A stretch of 64,000 nucleotides of DNA from Bacteroidales bacterium (GTDB lineage: Bacteria > Bacteroidota > Bacteroidia > Bacteroidales > Prolixibacteraceae): the NCBI GenBank assembly GCA_012729335.1, contig JAAYDJ010000032.1:1-64000 (forward strand), read 5' to 3'. The translations under genes were made by a program, and so were the position numbers. The notes below the pieces were generated by a model, which was not told the DNA's origin, did not search any database, and saw only the letters and a list, made by a program, of their open reading frames with translations. How positions within the stretch are numbered: the stretch's first letter is position 1; the number at the start of each line of letters is the position of its first letter. Positions 31,792 to 41,049 of the stretch are shown here, one piece after another.

Positions 31792-33555
31792 TCATTCCGC
31801 AGCCACCACGGGAATGCGTTCGCCCACCCCGTTTTCATTGATGGCCTCAATGGTGAAATAGTATGTTTTCTGGTTGTCCATGGTTTTCAGCCAGTATTCG
31901 CTGGCATCATACACCATGATGGCGTTATAGAGTTTCGACGGTTCCGTCCCCATGTGGATGACATACCCGTAGGCATCGGGAACCTGCTGCCACTTCAGCC
32001 AGGCGCTCCGTTTGTCCTTTGCGGTACGCAGGACCACGAATCCCCTGACAGGCCCCGGTATTTCCCCGGCCCCGGTGCCGAAAACCCGCAGCCCGCTGAG
32101 GGCAAATTTCCCTGAGGGCATCTGCAGGTTCACCAGTTTCAGAAACCGCGTCAACACCGGTTTTTCCAGTTCCACATAGTCGTGGGGTTCATCGGTGGTA
32201 TTGCGGCTCTTATCGACCAGCAGATTCCATTTCCTGCCGTCTTTGGATTCCAGGATCTGGTACCGGTGGAAAACGCCCTCCGGTTTGCCGAGGAATTCCG
32301 CATCCTGGTCGGCATAGTTGATCTGGATGGCCCTCACGGTGGAGAGGTTTCCCAGGTCGGTTTGGAACCATTCGCTGGCCTCACCCGTTTGGGCGCTCCA
32401 GTAGGTTTTGATGTTTTCATCGACGGCGTTGTTGGCGGGGAATCCCCCGAGGGAGGAGGAGACCTGTACCGGCTTCTTGTAGTTGAGGAGCATCCAGCCG
32501 GTGAAACGGCTTTCAAGATGGTTGGCGGGGCCGTCGGGAAGCCAGGTGGGGTAATCACCGAAGGCCTGGCTGCAGTACATCACGCCCTCCCGGTCGAAAC
32601 CCGCCGGCCAGATTCCGATGCGCCGTTCGAAGTTATTCTTCACCGAGATGGAAATGGTCGACACATGCCAGTAGTTGCCCCAGTGGTCGCGGAAAGTGGC
32701 CCCGTGGCCGGCACCGTTGGCAAAGCCCCCGGGTTTGTAGCTGAAGGGCATCGACTGGGGCGTAAAGGGCCCCAGGGGGCCGTCACCCACCACCACTCCG
32801 TCGGCATAGCCGCTGAACTCGGTCCCCGGCGCACCATATTGCAGGTAATACTTCCCCTGGTGTTTGATCATCTCGGCCCCCTCCATGAAAGGATCAAGGA
32901 AGGTGTCGTCGTAATGTTCCCCGAAGCGCTGCCACCCGTAACGCCACGGCTCCAGAAGATACATCTCCCTGCGGGTCCCTACGGGAGCCATGGTCTTGCG
33001 GTTGAGCTCAATGCCGTACAGCGGATAACGGTTGCTGCTCCCGTTGTACATGTAAAAGCGGCCGTCGTCGTCGGTGAAAAACGCCGGGTCCCACCCCCCG
33101 ATGCCGAACCGCTCCACCAGGGGTTGCCATTCATTCCCCTTGGGATTGGTGCTCATCCATATCGTGAATTCGCTGGTATAGGTGGAACCGAAAACCAGCA
33201 TGGTGTCGCCGATGATGCCCACCGCGGGGGCACACAGCTCATCATACCCCGCGTTCCAGGGGCGCAGGAACCTGCGGGAGATATATTGCCACTGGACCAT
33301 GTCGGGACTGTGCCAGTACCCCCACTGGTTGGTCGAAAAAAGATAGTAATCGCCCTTGAAGTTCACAATCACCGGGTCGGCGGTGGCCCGGTGCCTGCCC
33401 CCCGTGGCAAAATTGGGAATGGGGGTATAGCCGTAATCGAGATCGACCGGATTACAATAGCTTTTCTGCCCCTGGCCCCTGACAGCCTCAGGCACACACG
33501 CCATGACCACCATCAGCAGAACAGGGAACAGATATCGGATACGTAACTTGTCCAT
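31792..33555 (-). CDS. Glycoside hydrolase family 43-type enzyme with F5/8 (discoidin) and FnIII-like domains
   Basis: About 587 residues from ATG 33555, which gives the signal MDKLRIRYLFPVLLMVVMAC; the frame upstream to 33618 lacks a signal. The five-bladed propeller (about 30-330) has the catalytic base region RATADPVIVNFKGDYYLF, DPAFFTDDDGRFYMYNG, and the acid region PFMEGAEMIKHQGKYYL. A discoidin/F5-8C domain follows (ASEWFQTDLGNLSTVRAIQINY ... TRFLKLVNLQMPSG, about 350-490). The last 95 residues are FnIII-like (GPVRGFVVLRTAKD ... TYYFTIEAINENG). The clan suggests an exo- or debranching glycosidase; the exact linkage is unknown. It lies inside the PUL, 38 nt before the phosphoesterase gene. 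Confidence 0.85.
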   Translation of the reverse strand: MDKLRIRYLFPVLLMVVMACVPEAVRGQGQKSYCNPVDLDYGYTPIPNFATGGRHRATADPVIVNFKGDYYLFSTNQWGYWHSPDMVQWQYISRRFLRPWNAGYDELCAPAVGIIGDTMLVFGSTYTSEFTIWMSTNPKGNEWQPLVERFGIGGWDPAFFTDDDGRFYMYNGSSNRYPLYGIELNRKTMAPVGTRREMYLLEPWRYGWQRFGEHYDDTFLDPFMEGAEMIKHQGKYYLQYGAPGTEFSGYADGVVVGDGPLGPFTPQSMPFSYKPGGFANGAGHGATFRDHWGNYWHVSTISISVKNNFERRIGIWPAGFDREGVMYCSQAFGDYPTWLPDGPANHLESRFTGWMLLNYKKPVQVSSSLGGFPANNAVDENIKTYWSAQTGEASEWFQTDLGNLSTVRAIQINYADQDAEFLGKPEGVFHRYQILESKDGRKWNLLVDKSRNTTDEPHDYVELEKPVLTRFLKLVNLQMPSGKFALSGLRVFGTGAGEIPGPVRGFVVLRTAKDKRSAWLKWQQVPDAYGYVIHMGTEPSKLYNAIMVYDASEYWLKTMDNQKTYYFTIEAINENGVGERIPVVAAE

Positions 33556-33695
33556 GATATGTGAAAACAGAAAATTTGTAGTGTATCTGCACAATGATAT
33601 GCTTTTACTGAAAGTCAAATGTTCCCGGGATTTCCCGGGGCCCCTGACGGGGATTTGTTCCCATCTGCAGCAGGTTTACCCACAGCAAAGGGCGG

Positions 33696-35054
33696 CTAAT
33701 TCCCCTGATCCACGGTAAACTCCAGGAGCTGCAACCCCCGCTGAAGATCCTCGTTTTTCATGAAGAGATTCCAGAGCAGGCCGGTCCGGTAATTCTCCAC
33801 CATCACCGGAATAGGCCCCTGGTCGATGGCCAGGTAACGCGGCAGGAACCATTTGTGGGTGTGGCTGTAGGCGTCGTAAGGGCCGTATTCTCCCACCAGG
33901 CTGTCGGCTTCCTCGTAAAGATAGCGAAGGAATTTCATCGACTCTTCCGGGGTGTAAGGAAATGAGGAGAGGGCCGCCGTGGGGGAGATTACCCCCAGGT
34001 CTTCATCTCCGGGGTGGTGCCCGGCATAACCCTTCACCGAATAGCTGGAGGTCATCCCCCACTGTTTCTCGCCGTAACCTTCAAATCCCTTTGGGTTGTC
34101 AAGGGCGTAGCGGTAATGGATGAGGGCGTGGTTCCGGTTGAGTTCCCAGTAGTCGGCATAGCGGTCTTTCAGTCCGCGCGGGTTCAGTCCGAGGTAGGAG
34201 TAGTGGGCCCAGAAGAGGGGACCGGTGGGATCGTCGCCGTGCTCGTAGAAGTCGAGGATGGTGGGCAGGCCATAATAGGTGGTGTCATGGGCGATGGCTC
34301 CTCCGCGGGCCCAACCCTGGTGATAGACTTCAGGCCTGATGGGATGGGTGGGACTGGAAGCCGCCAGCACATACATGATCAGGCATTCGTTGTATCCCCC
34401 CACGGGAAAATTCATCTCCCACTCCACATTGGGCGACCAGTGCCAGTAGAGCACATCTTTTCCCCGGGTATACCAATCCCACTCCACTTCCTGCCAGAGG
34501 CGGTGGATGTCGCTGACCAGCTGCTGCTCGTCGGTATTGCCGTTCCTGAAATACTCGGCCACGGTCAGGAGTCCCTGGATCATGAAGGCCGTTTCAACGA
34601 GGTCGCCGCCGTCATCCTTTTTGCTGAAGGGCTGAACCTTGCCGGTGGGGCCGTGGAGCCAGTGGGGCCAGGCCCCGTGGAACCGGTCGGCACGGGCCAG
34701 ATAGTCCACGTTCTGCCGCAGGCGGGCAAACCCCTCCTCACGGGTGATAAAACCTCTTTCAATACCTACCAGGATGGCCATTACCCCAAAGCCGGAACCT
34801 CCGAGGGTCACCACCTCCTGGTCATTCTGGGGATAGATGCCGTCCATGTGGATCCGCTCCCGGGCCAGTCCCGATGTGGGTTCCGCCCCGTCCCAGAAAT
34901 ACCGGAAAGTCTGGTATTGCAGAAGGGTCAGCAGAGAATCGTCGCTCAGGACGGTACCGCCCTCCCCGCCAGGGGAGGTGGTTTTCGGCTTGCACGAAAA
35001 AAAGACCGCCCCTGCCACCAGCAGTATCAGCGGGAAAATCATTCTTGCTCTCAT
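33696..35054 (-). CDS. Glucoamylase-like hydrolase, GH144 type (putative endo-beta-1,2-glucanase), lipoprotein
   Basis: A 452-residue lipoprotein (signal MRARMIFPLILLVAGAVFFSC). The rest is the (alpha/alpha)6-barrel glucoamylase-like domain (PF10091): TFRYFWDGAEPTSGLARERIH, GGSGFGVMAILVG, HGAWPHWLHGPTGKVQPF, KKDDGGDLVETAFMIQGLL, EVEWDWYTRG, YHQGWARGGAIAHDTTYYG, WAHYSYLGLNPRGLKDRYADYW and IDQGPIPVMVENYRTGLLW. Family members from Bacteroidota cleave beta-1,2-glucan internally. The anchored form probably works in the periplasm or at the inner face of the outer membrane. It is a close paralogue of the larger upstream gene product. Confidence 0.87.
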   Translation of the reverse strand: MRARMIFPLILLVAGAVFFSCKPKTTSPGGEGGTVLSDDSLLTLLQYQTFRYFWDGAEPTSGLARERIHMDGIYPQNDQEVVTLGGSGFGVMAILVGIERGFITREEGFARLRQNVDYLARADRFHGAWPHWLHGPTGKVQPFSKKDDGGDLVETAFMIQGLLTVAEYFRNGNTDEQQLVSDIHRLWQEVEWDWYTRGKDVLYWHWSPNVEWEMNFPVGGYNECLIMYVLAASSPTHPIRPEVYHQGWARGGAIAHDTTYYGLPTILDFYEHGDDPTGPLFWAHYSYLGLNPRGLKDRYADYWELNRNHALIHYRYALDNPKGFEGYGEKQWGMTSSYSVKGYAGHHPGDEDLGVISPTAALSSFPYTPEESMKFLRYLYEEADSLVGEYGPYDAYSHTHKWFLPRYLAIDQGPIPVMVENYRTGLLWNLFMKNEDLQRGLQLLEFTVDQGN

Positions 35055-35175
35055 CTTATTTTTTTAGTGTAAAACAATTGTATTAACAACTTGATCCCTG
35101 TGTTTTACGGTTTTCAGAAGGGGTCTCCCTCAGGGTGAGGAGGGTCTGTCGCTTGTTCGGCCTCCCCGGAGAGGG

Positions 35176-37569
35176 CTAACGGATCACGATAAACTTTTCC
35201 TGATGGATGGCTTTGCCGGCGGCAATTCTCAGGAAATAAATGCCCGGGGGCCAGTGGTTGCACTGGAGGGTAAAGGTGCTCACGGCTCCCTGGATGCGTT
35301 CCCGGAAGAGCAGTTCGCCGCCCGGGTGATACACCTCGATGTGCGTCTCCATGCCCGGCTGGGGCAGGGTAATGGTCAGATCCCCGCAGCAAGGATTGGG
35401 ATAGAGCATGAGTTCCTGTTCCGGGGCCGGGGCAGGGAGAAGGGTGAGGGAGTCATGGCGAAATCCCAGCTTCTCCAGTCCGGCCTTCACCTCCGCATCC
35501 CGCATGAACAGTTTCCAGAGGAGGCCTGAGCGGTGGTTCTCGGTCATCACCATAATGGGCCCCTGGTCGATGCCCAGCCAGGCTTTCCTGACCCAGCCCA
35601 GCTGGTCGTTGAAGGCGTCGTATGGGCCGAAGCGGCCCCAGAGTTCCCCGCCTCTCTCCCGGTAAAAGTATTTCAGGGCAGCCAGGGCCTCCGCGGGGGC
35701 ATAGGGGAGACTGGCCAAAGCGGCCGTGGGAGTGATGGTCCCGTTGTCGTTGTGTACAGGCTGATGGGCCGTATAGCCATACGGATCATCACTGGCAGTC
35801 AGCCCCCAGCATTGCGCCCCGTAGTTTTTATAACCGCCCGGATTGGCCACCGCGTAAGCATGATGGATCTTGACCGTGTTCACATGTTCCTGCCAGTAAT
35901 CGGCGTACTGGTCGGTGAGTCCGCGCGGATCCAGTCCCAGATGGGAATAGTGCACCCAGAAGAGGGGGCCTCCCCAGTCGGGCGAAAGGGTGATCTCCCG
36001 GTCGTAATAGGTCCGTTTGCGCACCATGGCGCCGCTCCGGGCCCATCCCTCCATATAGACTTCCGCAGGAATAGGATGGGTGGGGGAGGCCGCAGCCATC
36101 ACATAGGTGATCAGGCATTCGTTCCAGCCGGTAATTTTCATGTTTATTCTGAAGCCGTGGTTGGGCGACCAATGCCAGAAGAGCTGGTTCTGGCCTCCCT
36201 GACGGTACCATTCCCAGTCGATTTCCCTCCACAGTTGGGTGGCCTTTTCCCTGATTTGCCGGGAGGCCTCGTCGCTCCCTGAGAAGTAGTTTCTCAGGGT
36301 GAGGAGGGCCTGGGCTACAAAAGAGGTCTCCACCAGGTCGCCGCCATCGTCATAGGTCGAGAAGGGCTGTGTTTTTTTGGTGTTTCCGTTGTACCAGTGT
36401 GACCATGCGCCGTGATGGCGGTCGCAGCTTTCCAGGAAGGAGAGGATTTGCAGGATACGGGCTTTGATTTCTGCCCGGGGCCGGTACTCCCGTTCATGGG
36501 CGGCTGCCATAGCCATCAGTCCCATGCCGGTGGCTCCCGAAGCCACTGTGGTCCCGCTGCCGTTGCTTCTCTCCAGGGCCATCCCCGAGGCCTGGTGCGC
36601 CCCCTCCCAGAAGTAACGGAAGGTGTACGCCTGTAACATGTCCAGCAGCTCCTCATCACTGAAGTCGCGGGAATCAGCCTGCGCTTCCGCAGCCACCGAC
36701 TCCCTCTCCTGGAAAAGGGTGACCACCCGGTAGCGGATCGTCGTGTTCCTCCCTTCCGGAGGGAAAAAATCAAGGTAGTGGTTTTCCGTCGTTTCTCCCC
36801 TGACGGAATAGTGGCTGCCCCCATCGTAAGAGGCGTATACCCTGACGGGGAGGTTCCCCTCTGCCGGAGCCCAGGCGAGCTCCGCATGGCTGTCATAGCC
36901 GGTGGCACTGAGCGACGTGACGGGCAGCAGTGCCCCGGGATCCCTGAAGGCCATGATCTCGTCGATATAAAGGAGCCGGGCGGTGTTGTTCTTTTCCGAC
37001 TGGCTGAAGAGGATTCCCTTGGCGGCTTCCAGGTCCAGTTCCTCCGGGGCTTCCCCGCGGATCTTCGCCAGGGGGAAGGTGATGCGTGTCCACTGGCCCG
37101 GAGGAACATCCCCGTTGTAGTCGGCCAGGGCATAGACAGGAGAATTGATTTCTCCGGAACCTGATTTTCGCAGGGTGCGGATGCCGATCAGGGGGAGCGC
37201 CGCCGCGGGCATGCCCTCCGCACAATAGAGGTGGAATACCACAGTATCCATGGCAGAAATGTCGGCGGCACTCCAGTCCTTCCGGAAGATGGTGACCTTC
37301 CAGTTGCCGTTTTCTGCCGAAGTGTAGTTGAATTTCAGGGAGGAGTTGCCCTTCCGGGCTGTGGTGGAGCAAGGTACCTTGTCGTTGTACTGTGGGGCAC
37401 CGGGCGGATAGGTATACTCAAAGAGAGAGGCTCCGAGGTTCGCTTTGTCCACGATGCCCTGGTCATAATAGGCTGTGGTCGTTCCTTCTGAGAAGAATAC
37501 CACTTCCTGGTTCCGGGCTGCCAGGGCCGGCAGTACAAAAAACAGAACCATCACCAATCGGTGCTTCAT
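35176..37569 (-). CDS. Secreted GH144-type glucoamylase-like hydrolase with carbohydrate-binding and T9SS domains
   Basis: A 797-residue four-part protein. Residues 1-20 are a signal peptide. Residues about 20-200 form a beta-sandwich that looks carbohydrate-binding (VVFFSEGTTTAYYDQG ... GQWTRITFPLAKI), followed by a short FnIII-like segment. Residues about 300-705 are the catalytic barrel (RYFWEGAHQASGMALERS, HGAWSHWYNGNTKKTQPF, YDDGGDLVETSF, IDWEWYRQGG, WVHYSHLGLDPRGL, IDQGPIMVMTENHRSGLLW). The C-terminus is a T9SS sorting domain (LYPNPCCGDLTITLP, HPGGELLF, WPPGIYFLRI). It should be the cell-surface or released endo-acting enzyme that starts polymer breakdown, complementing the lipoprotein paralogue. 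Confidence 0.87.
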   Translation of the reverse strand: MKHRLVMVLFFVLPALAARNQEVVFFSEGTTTAYYDQGIVDKANLGASLFEYTYPPGAPQYNDKVPCSTTARKGNSSLKFNYTSAENGNWKVTIFRKDWSAADISAMDTVVFHLYCAEGMPAAALPLIGIRTLRKSGSGEINSPVYALADYNGDVPPGQWTRITFPLAKIRGEAPEELDLEAAKGILFSQSEKNNTARLLYIDEIMAFRDPGALLPVTSLSATGYDSHAELAWAPAEGNLPVRVYASYDGGSHYSVRGETTENHYLDFFPPEGRNTTIRYRVVTLFQERESVAAEAQADSRDFSDEELLDMLQAYTFRYFWEGAHQASGMALERSNGSGTTVASGATGMGLMAMAAAHEREYRPRAEIKARILQILSFLESCDRHHGAWSHWYNGNTKKTQPFSTYDDGGDLVETSFVAQALLTLRNYFSGSDEASRQIREKATQLWREIDWEWYRQGGQNQLFWHWSPNHGFRINMKITGWNECLITYVMAAASPTHPIPAEVYMEGWARSGAMVRKRTYYDREITLSPDWGGPLFWVHYSHLGLDPRGLTDQYADYWQEHVNTVKIHHAYAVANPGGYKNYGAQCWGLTASDDPYGYTAHQPVHNDNGTITPTAALASLPYAPAEALAALKYFYRERGGELWGRFGPYDAFNDQLGWVRKAWLGIDQGPIMVMTENHRSGLLWKLFMRDAEVKAGLEKLGFRHDSLTLLPAPAPEQELMLYPNPCCGDLTITLPQPGMETHIEVYHPGGELLFRERIQGAVSTFTLQCNHWPPGIYFLRIAAGKAIHQEKFIVIR

Positions 37570-37642
37570 ATGCAGGTCGTTTATGTCAGGATGTCATCAC
37601 AAGGGCCGCAGCTGCGAGAAGGAAGAGGGCCCTGAAAATAAA

Positions 37643-37670
37643 AGGCTGCCCGGAATTTTCCGGGCAGCCT
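37643..37670 (-). terminator. Terminator after the LamG lipoprotein gene
   Basis: A perfect 12-bp stem (aggctgcccgga / tccgggcagcct, 4-nt loop attt) is followed on the minus strand by tttatttt. It separates susC-susD-LamG from the enzyme genes, so these are likely transcribed at different levels or from a separate promoter. Confidence 0.85.
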
Positions 37671-37723
37671 GTAGTTGGGGTATCCCGGAACTATCCTGCC
37701 ACGGCGGCAGGAGAGTCCGCCTC

Positions 37724-39466
37724 TTATTTTTCAGCGTTCATGATGGCCTTCACTTCGGCCTGGGTCAGCGCTTTGTTGAAGAGATGGAGTTCATCCATCA
37801 GGCTGAGGTCGGAGAAGTGGTTCCACCCGGTGAAGCGGGGGGCACCCGACATGATGGAGAGGATGTCGCACCCTGCCCAGCTGATGGCGGTGAAGGCGCC
37901 CTGTTTGACCACTTCCCCGTCGATGTACACCACCGATTCGGTGGGGCTGATGGTAAAGGCGAAGTGGTGCCAGGTGCCGGTGGTGGGATCCACGTCAGCG
38001 GAGGCGCCTCCGTCAAACCAGGTGTCGGCGGTGCCGTTTCCGGCGTTGAGCTTGATGCGCTGTTTGCCACCGGCATTTTCACGGAAGAACCTGAATCCCG
38101 ACTTCCGGTTGTTGGGAGCGGCGGGAGCGGCTTCATCGGGCGGACCAAGCACCAGGATGCCTGCCCGGTCGGGGGTGGCATTGATGTTCATCCAGAAGGC
38201 GGCACTGAAGCTGGTGGTCTTGGTCAGGTCGGCCGCCGGATAGGTGAGGTAGGAATCGGCTGCCCCGGCATAGGCCTTGCCCACTTTGCCGGCAGCAAAA
38301 GCCGGAGACCCCACCTTGGTGGCTTCCTTGTTACCGATCAGATCCTTGTAAGTCCCCTCAAAGGGCATGTACAGAATCTCCCCGTCCCTGGGAACATAGG
38401 GCTTATCGGTCTGGATGATGTTCTGCACATCGGCATCGGTGAGGGCCCGGTTAAAGAGACGCAGCTCATCGTACTGGCTCCGGTCGAATTTGTGGTTCCA
38501 GTAGGTGAAATTGGGTGCACCCGAGGCAATGCCCAGCACGTCGACACCGGTCCAGTCGATGTTCCCCTTGTTGGGGACTTCCACGCCGGCACCGTTGATG
38601 TACAGGACGCATTTGTCGGCACTCACCGACAGGGCGATGTGTACCCAGTTGGTGCCGGGTGCCGTGATCAGGGCCCCGTCGTTCCAGGTTTCGCCGCCAC
38701 CCCAGCCCACATTGGCTTTGATGCGCTGGGAAGTGGTGCCTCCCTCCCGGAAGAGACGGAATCCCTTGGTACGGTCTTCCCCGGCCGGACTGGCACTGAG
38801 GATACCCGAACGGTCGGGGGAGGCATTGACCTTATACCAGAAGGAGGCGCTGAAATCACTACTCTTCAGTCCGGTCATGGGAAAAGTCAGGTAGGAGTCG
38901 GTGGCCCCTGCATACGCCTTGGAGCCTTTCAGGCTGGCATCGGTAAACCCGGGAGCGCCCACAACGGTGGCTCCCTTAAAGGAGATCTTCTCCACGAAAT
39001 CGCCGTTGAAGGGCATGTAAAAGACCTCCCCGGCATATACGGGCACATAAGGCGGCTTCTTCTCGAAAACGACCGATTTCTCGGAGGTCTTGCCCCCCAG
39101 GTCTGTGGCCTTGACCGTCAGGGTGTGCATGCCCGTGGTGACGTTCTTGTAGCGGAATTCCATGAGCGCCCGCCGGTAATCCTTAAAGGTGGTCATGCTG
39201 CCGATTTCGGCATTGTCCATCAGCACGGAGACCGATTTGAGTTCGATGTCGTCGGTGACCTCCAGCTGCACCATGACCGAGGCGACCAGGGAGTCTACCT
39301 CAATGGCCAGGCCCTGGGTGGGCGATTTGATGGTGATGACCGGCGCGTCCTTGTCGGGACCAGGGTCAAGCTGGGAAATGGGATCGATCCCCTCATTGCA
39401 GCCCGCGGCCAGAATGATGGCCATCGCGAAGGCCAGGAAATATTTCATACGTTTCATATTCATCAT
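37724..39466 (-). CDS. Surface lipoprotein with two LamG/concanavalin-like domains (SusE/F position)
   Basis: A 580-residue lipoprotein (signal ending AIILAAGCNEG). An Ig-like domain (residues about 40-135; APVITIKSPTQGLAIEV ... LTVKATDLGG) is followed by two LamG-type jelly-roll domains, each starting with EVFYMPFNGDF or EILYMPFEGTY and ending with a YDELRLFNRALTDADV or MDELHLFNKALTQAEV motif. The two repeats are clearly homologous. It occupies the third place after susC and susD, where glycan-binding SusE/F-like proteins usually are, so it probably captures the polysaccharide at the cell surface. Binding specificity is not visible. Confidence 0.85.
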   Translation of the reverse strand: MMNMKRMKYFLAFAMAIILAAGCNEGIDPISQLDPGPDKDAPVITIKSPTQGLAIEVDSLVASVMVQLEVTDDIELKSVSVLMDNAEIGSMTTFKDYRRALMEFRYKNVTTGMHTLTVKATDLGGKTSEKSVVFEKKPPYVPVYAGEVFYMPFNGDFVEKISFKGATVVGAPGFTDASLKGSKAYAGATDSYLTFPMTGLKSSDFSASFWYKVNASPDRSGILSASPAGEDRTKGFRLFREGGTTSQRIKANVGWGGGETWNDGALITAPGTNWVHIALSVSADKCVLYINGAGVEVPNKGNIDWTGVDVLGIASGAPNFTYWNHKFDRSQYDELRLFNRALTDADVQNIIQTDKPYVPRDGEILYMPFEGTYKDLIGNKEATKVGSPAFAAGKVGKAYAGAADSYLTYPAADLTKTTSFSAAFWMNINATPDRAGILVLGPPDEAAPAAPNNRKSGFRFFRENAGGKQRIKLNAGNGTADTWFDGGASADVDPTTGTWHHFAFTISPTESVVYIDGEVVKQGAFTAISWAGCDILSIMSGAPRFTGWNHFSDLSLMDELHLFNKALTQAEVKAIMNAEK

Positions 39467-39488
39467 TTTTCAGTGTTCACATAAATGA

Positions 39489-41030
39489 TTAATTGCCTAA
39501 AGCCGCTTTAAGTGCCGGGATCTGGTCGACCTGGTTCTGCGGGTAGGGAAGATAGATCTTGTCGGCGGTGAATGTTCTGCCGTCGTAGCTGAGGGCGGCA
39601 TAATTGCCTGTGCGGACCATGTCAAAGAAGCGGGTGCCCCATTCCATGGCCAGTTCGGCATATTTTTCATCCATGACCTGGGCATTGGTAACGCCCGACA
39701 CCGCCGGCAGTCCGGCCCGGGCCCTGACCTGATTGACCGCCGCATCGGCGCTCATGACACTGCTGGAGGCCCCGCTGGTGAGGGCTTCGGCATGCATCAA
39801 CAGGATCTCGGCATAACGGATACAGATGAAGTTTTTGTTGGTGCCGTAGCCGGTACGCCCGGGAGTCAGCTGATCGGAGGGCAGGTAGTGCTTGCCGCTG
39901 GCAAACATGGCCCGGGCATAGTCGTTGATGCGGTCGCCCGAACGGGTCGTGTTGCTGATCCATGCAGGAAGCGTGGCATACTTTGCATCCTTTTTGATCT
40001 CGGCAATGCCCCGGTTCGTGAACAACACACTGGTCTCCAAACGGATGGTCTCATTGCGGTCAAGCATGAACTTGATGTATTTGAGACTCGGCTCGTAAAA
40101 TCCCCAGCCGCTGCCGGCACCCGTCACCTTGGGCGTCCATCCCTGCGGACCAAAGAAATCGTTAAGATAGTTGATGGCATCGCCCGATCCCTTGCCGAAA
40201 TCGGAGTACTGCAGTTCAAGCAGGTTCTCGCGGTTGAGTTTCCCCGGAATCTTAAAGAGGTTGTAAAAGTCGGCCGAAAGGGCATATTTCCCCGAGCTGA
40301 TGATCTGTCCGGTAGCTTCTGCCACGGCGGCATAATTCTTCAGCGCGAGGTTGGCGCGTGCTTTCATAGCCAGGGCAGTGAATTTGGTGATCCCTCCCCT
40401 GATGTCGGCGCGCTCTGCAGGATGTACCGCCGGCAGAAGGGGAATGGCTTCGTCCATCTGATCGGAAATGTGCTGCATCACCTCCTCCGGGGTGCTGAGG
40501 GCGGCCACCAGCAGCTGACTGGGATCCTGACTTTCCGTAATGATGATGTCCCCCCAAATCAGGGTGAGGTAGTAAAGGTACCAGGCCCGCATCACCTTTA
40601 CCTCGGCGATGTACTGGTCAGCCAATCCTTTATTGGAAGCAAACTCCTTGTATTTTTCAATCTGCTCTATGGCCGAATGGGCGTTGAACAAATCGCCGTA
40701 GTAGTTCTGGAACAGGGAATTGTACATCCAGTAGTCCTTGTTGTAGTTGTACTTGTCGGTTTCGGCGAAGTCCTGCTGGTCACCCAGACCGCCGGCATTC
40801 ACGTCGTCACCCCTGACCGCGATCAGCGGGAATACCTCCCACTCGCTGTTGTAGAAATCGGCGTACATCCCCAGGAGCGGAAGATCCATGTTGTCGGTGA
40901 TGGTGTAATCGGTTTCCTGGGTGAAAGCCCTGTTTTCCGCAGGCTCATCGAGCAGGTCATGGCAGGCGGGAAGCAGAAATAAGGCCGCCATGAAAAGAGC
41001 CAGTTTGGTGAAATTCATATATCGTTTCAT
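39489..41030 (-). CDS. susD: SusD/RagB-family glycan-binding lipoprotein
   Basis: A 513-residue outer-membrane lipoprotein (LFMAALFLLPACHDLL lipobox) that caps the SusC channel and binds incoming oligosaccharides. The helical TPR-like core shows YIAEVKVMRAWYLYYLTLIWGDI near residues 135-160, KFTALAMKARANLALKNYAA, and the C-terminal RYAEILLMHAEAL, AVNQVRARAGLP and KYAELAMEWGTRFFDMVRTG, the characteristic SusD end. Length is normal. It lies 19 nt after susC and 22 nt before the LamG gene, clearly the same operon. The symbol denotes the family, not starch specificity. Confidence 0.95.
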   Translation of the reverse strand: MKRYMNFTKLALFMAALFLLPACHDLLDEPAENRAFTQETDYTITDNMDLPLLGMYADFYNSEWEVFPLIAVRGDDVNAGGLGDQQDFAETDKYNYNKDYWMYNSLFQNYYGDLFNAHSAIEQIEKYKEFASNKGLADQYIAEVKVMRAWYLYYLTLIWGDIIITESQDPSQLLVAALSTPEEVMQHISDQMDEAIPLLPAVHPAERADIRGGITKFTALAMKARANLALKNYAAVAEATGQIISSGKYALSADFYNLFKIPGKLNRENLLELQYSDFGKGSGDAINYLNDFFGPQGWTPKVTGAGSGWGFYEPSLKYIKFMLDRNETIRLETSVLFTNRGIAEIKKDAKYATLPAWISNTTRSGDRINDYARAMFASGKHYLPSDQLTPGRTGYGTNKNFICIRYAEILLMHAEALTSGASSSVMSADAAVNQVRARAGLPAVSGVTNAQVMDEKYAELAMEWGTRFFDMVRTGNYAALSYDGRTFTADKIYLPYPQNQVDQIPALKAALGN

Positions 41031-41049
41031 AATCCTGTTTTTTTAATGG

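Noticed and set aside
37475-39484. Long plus-strand frame opposite the LamG gene and part of the upstream enzyme gene
   Set aside because: A shadow of high-GC codon use on the minus strand; the minus-strand product has clear signal, LamG repeats and operon context.
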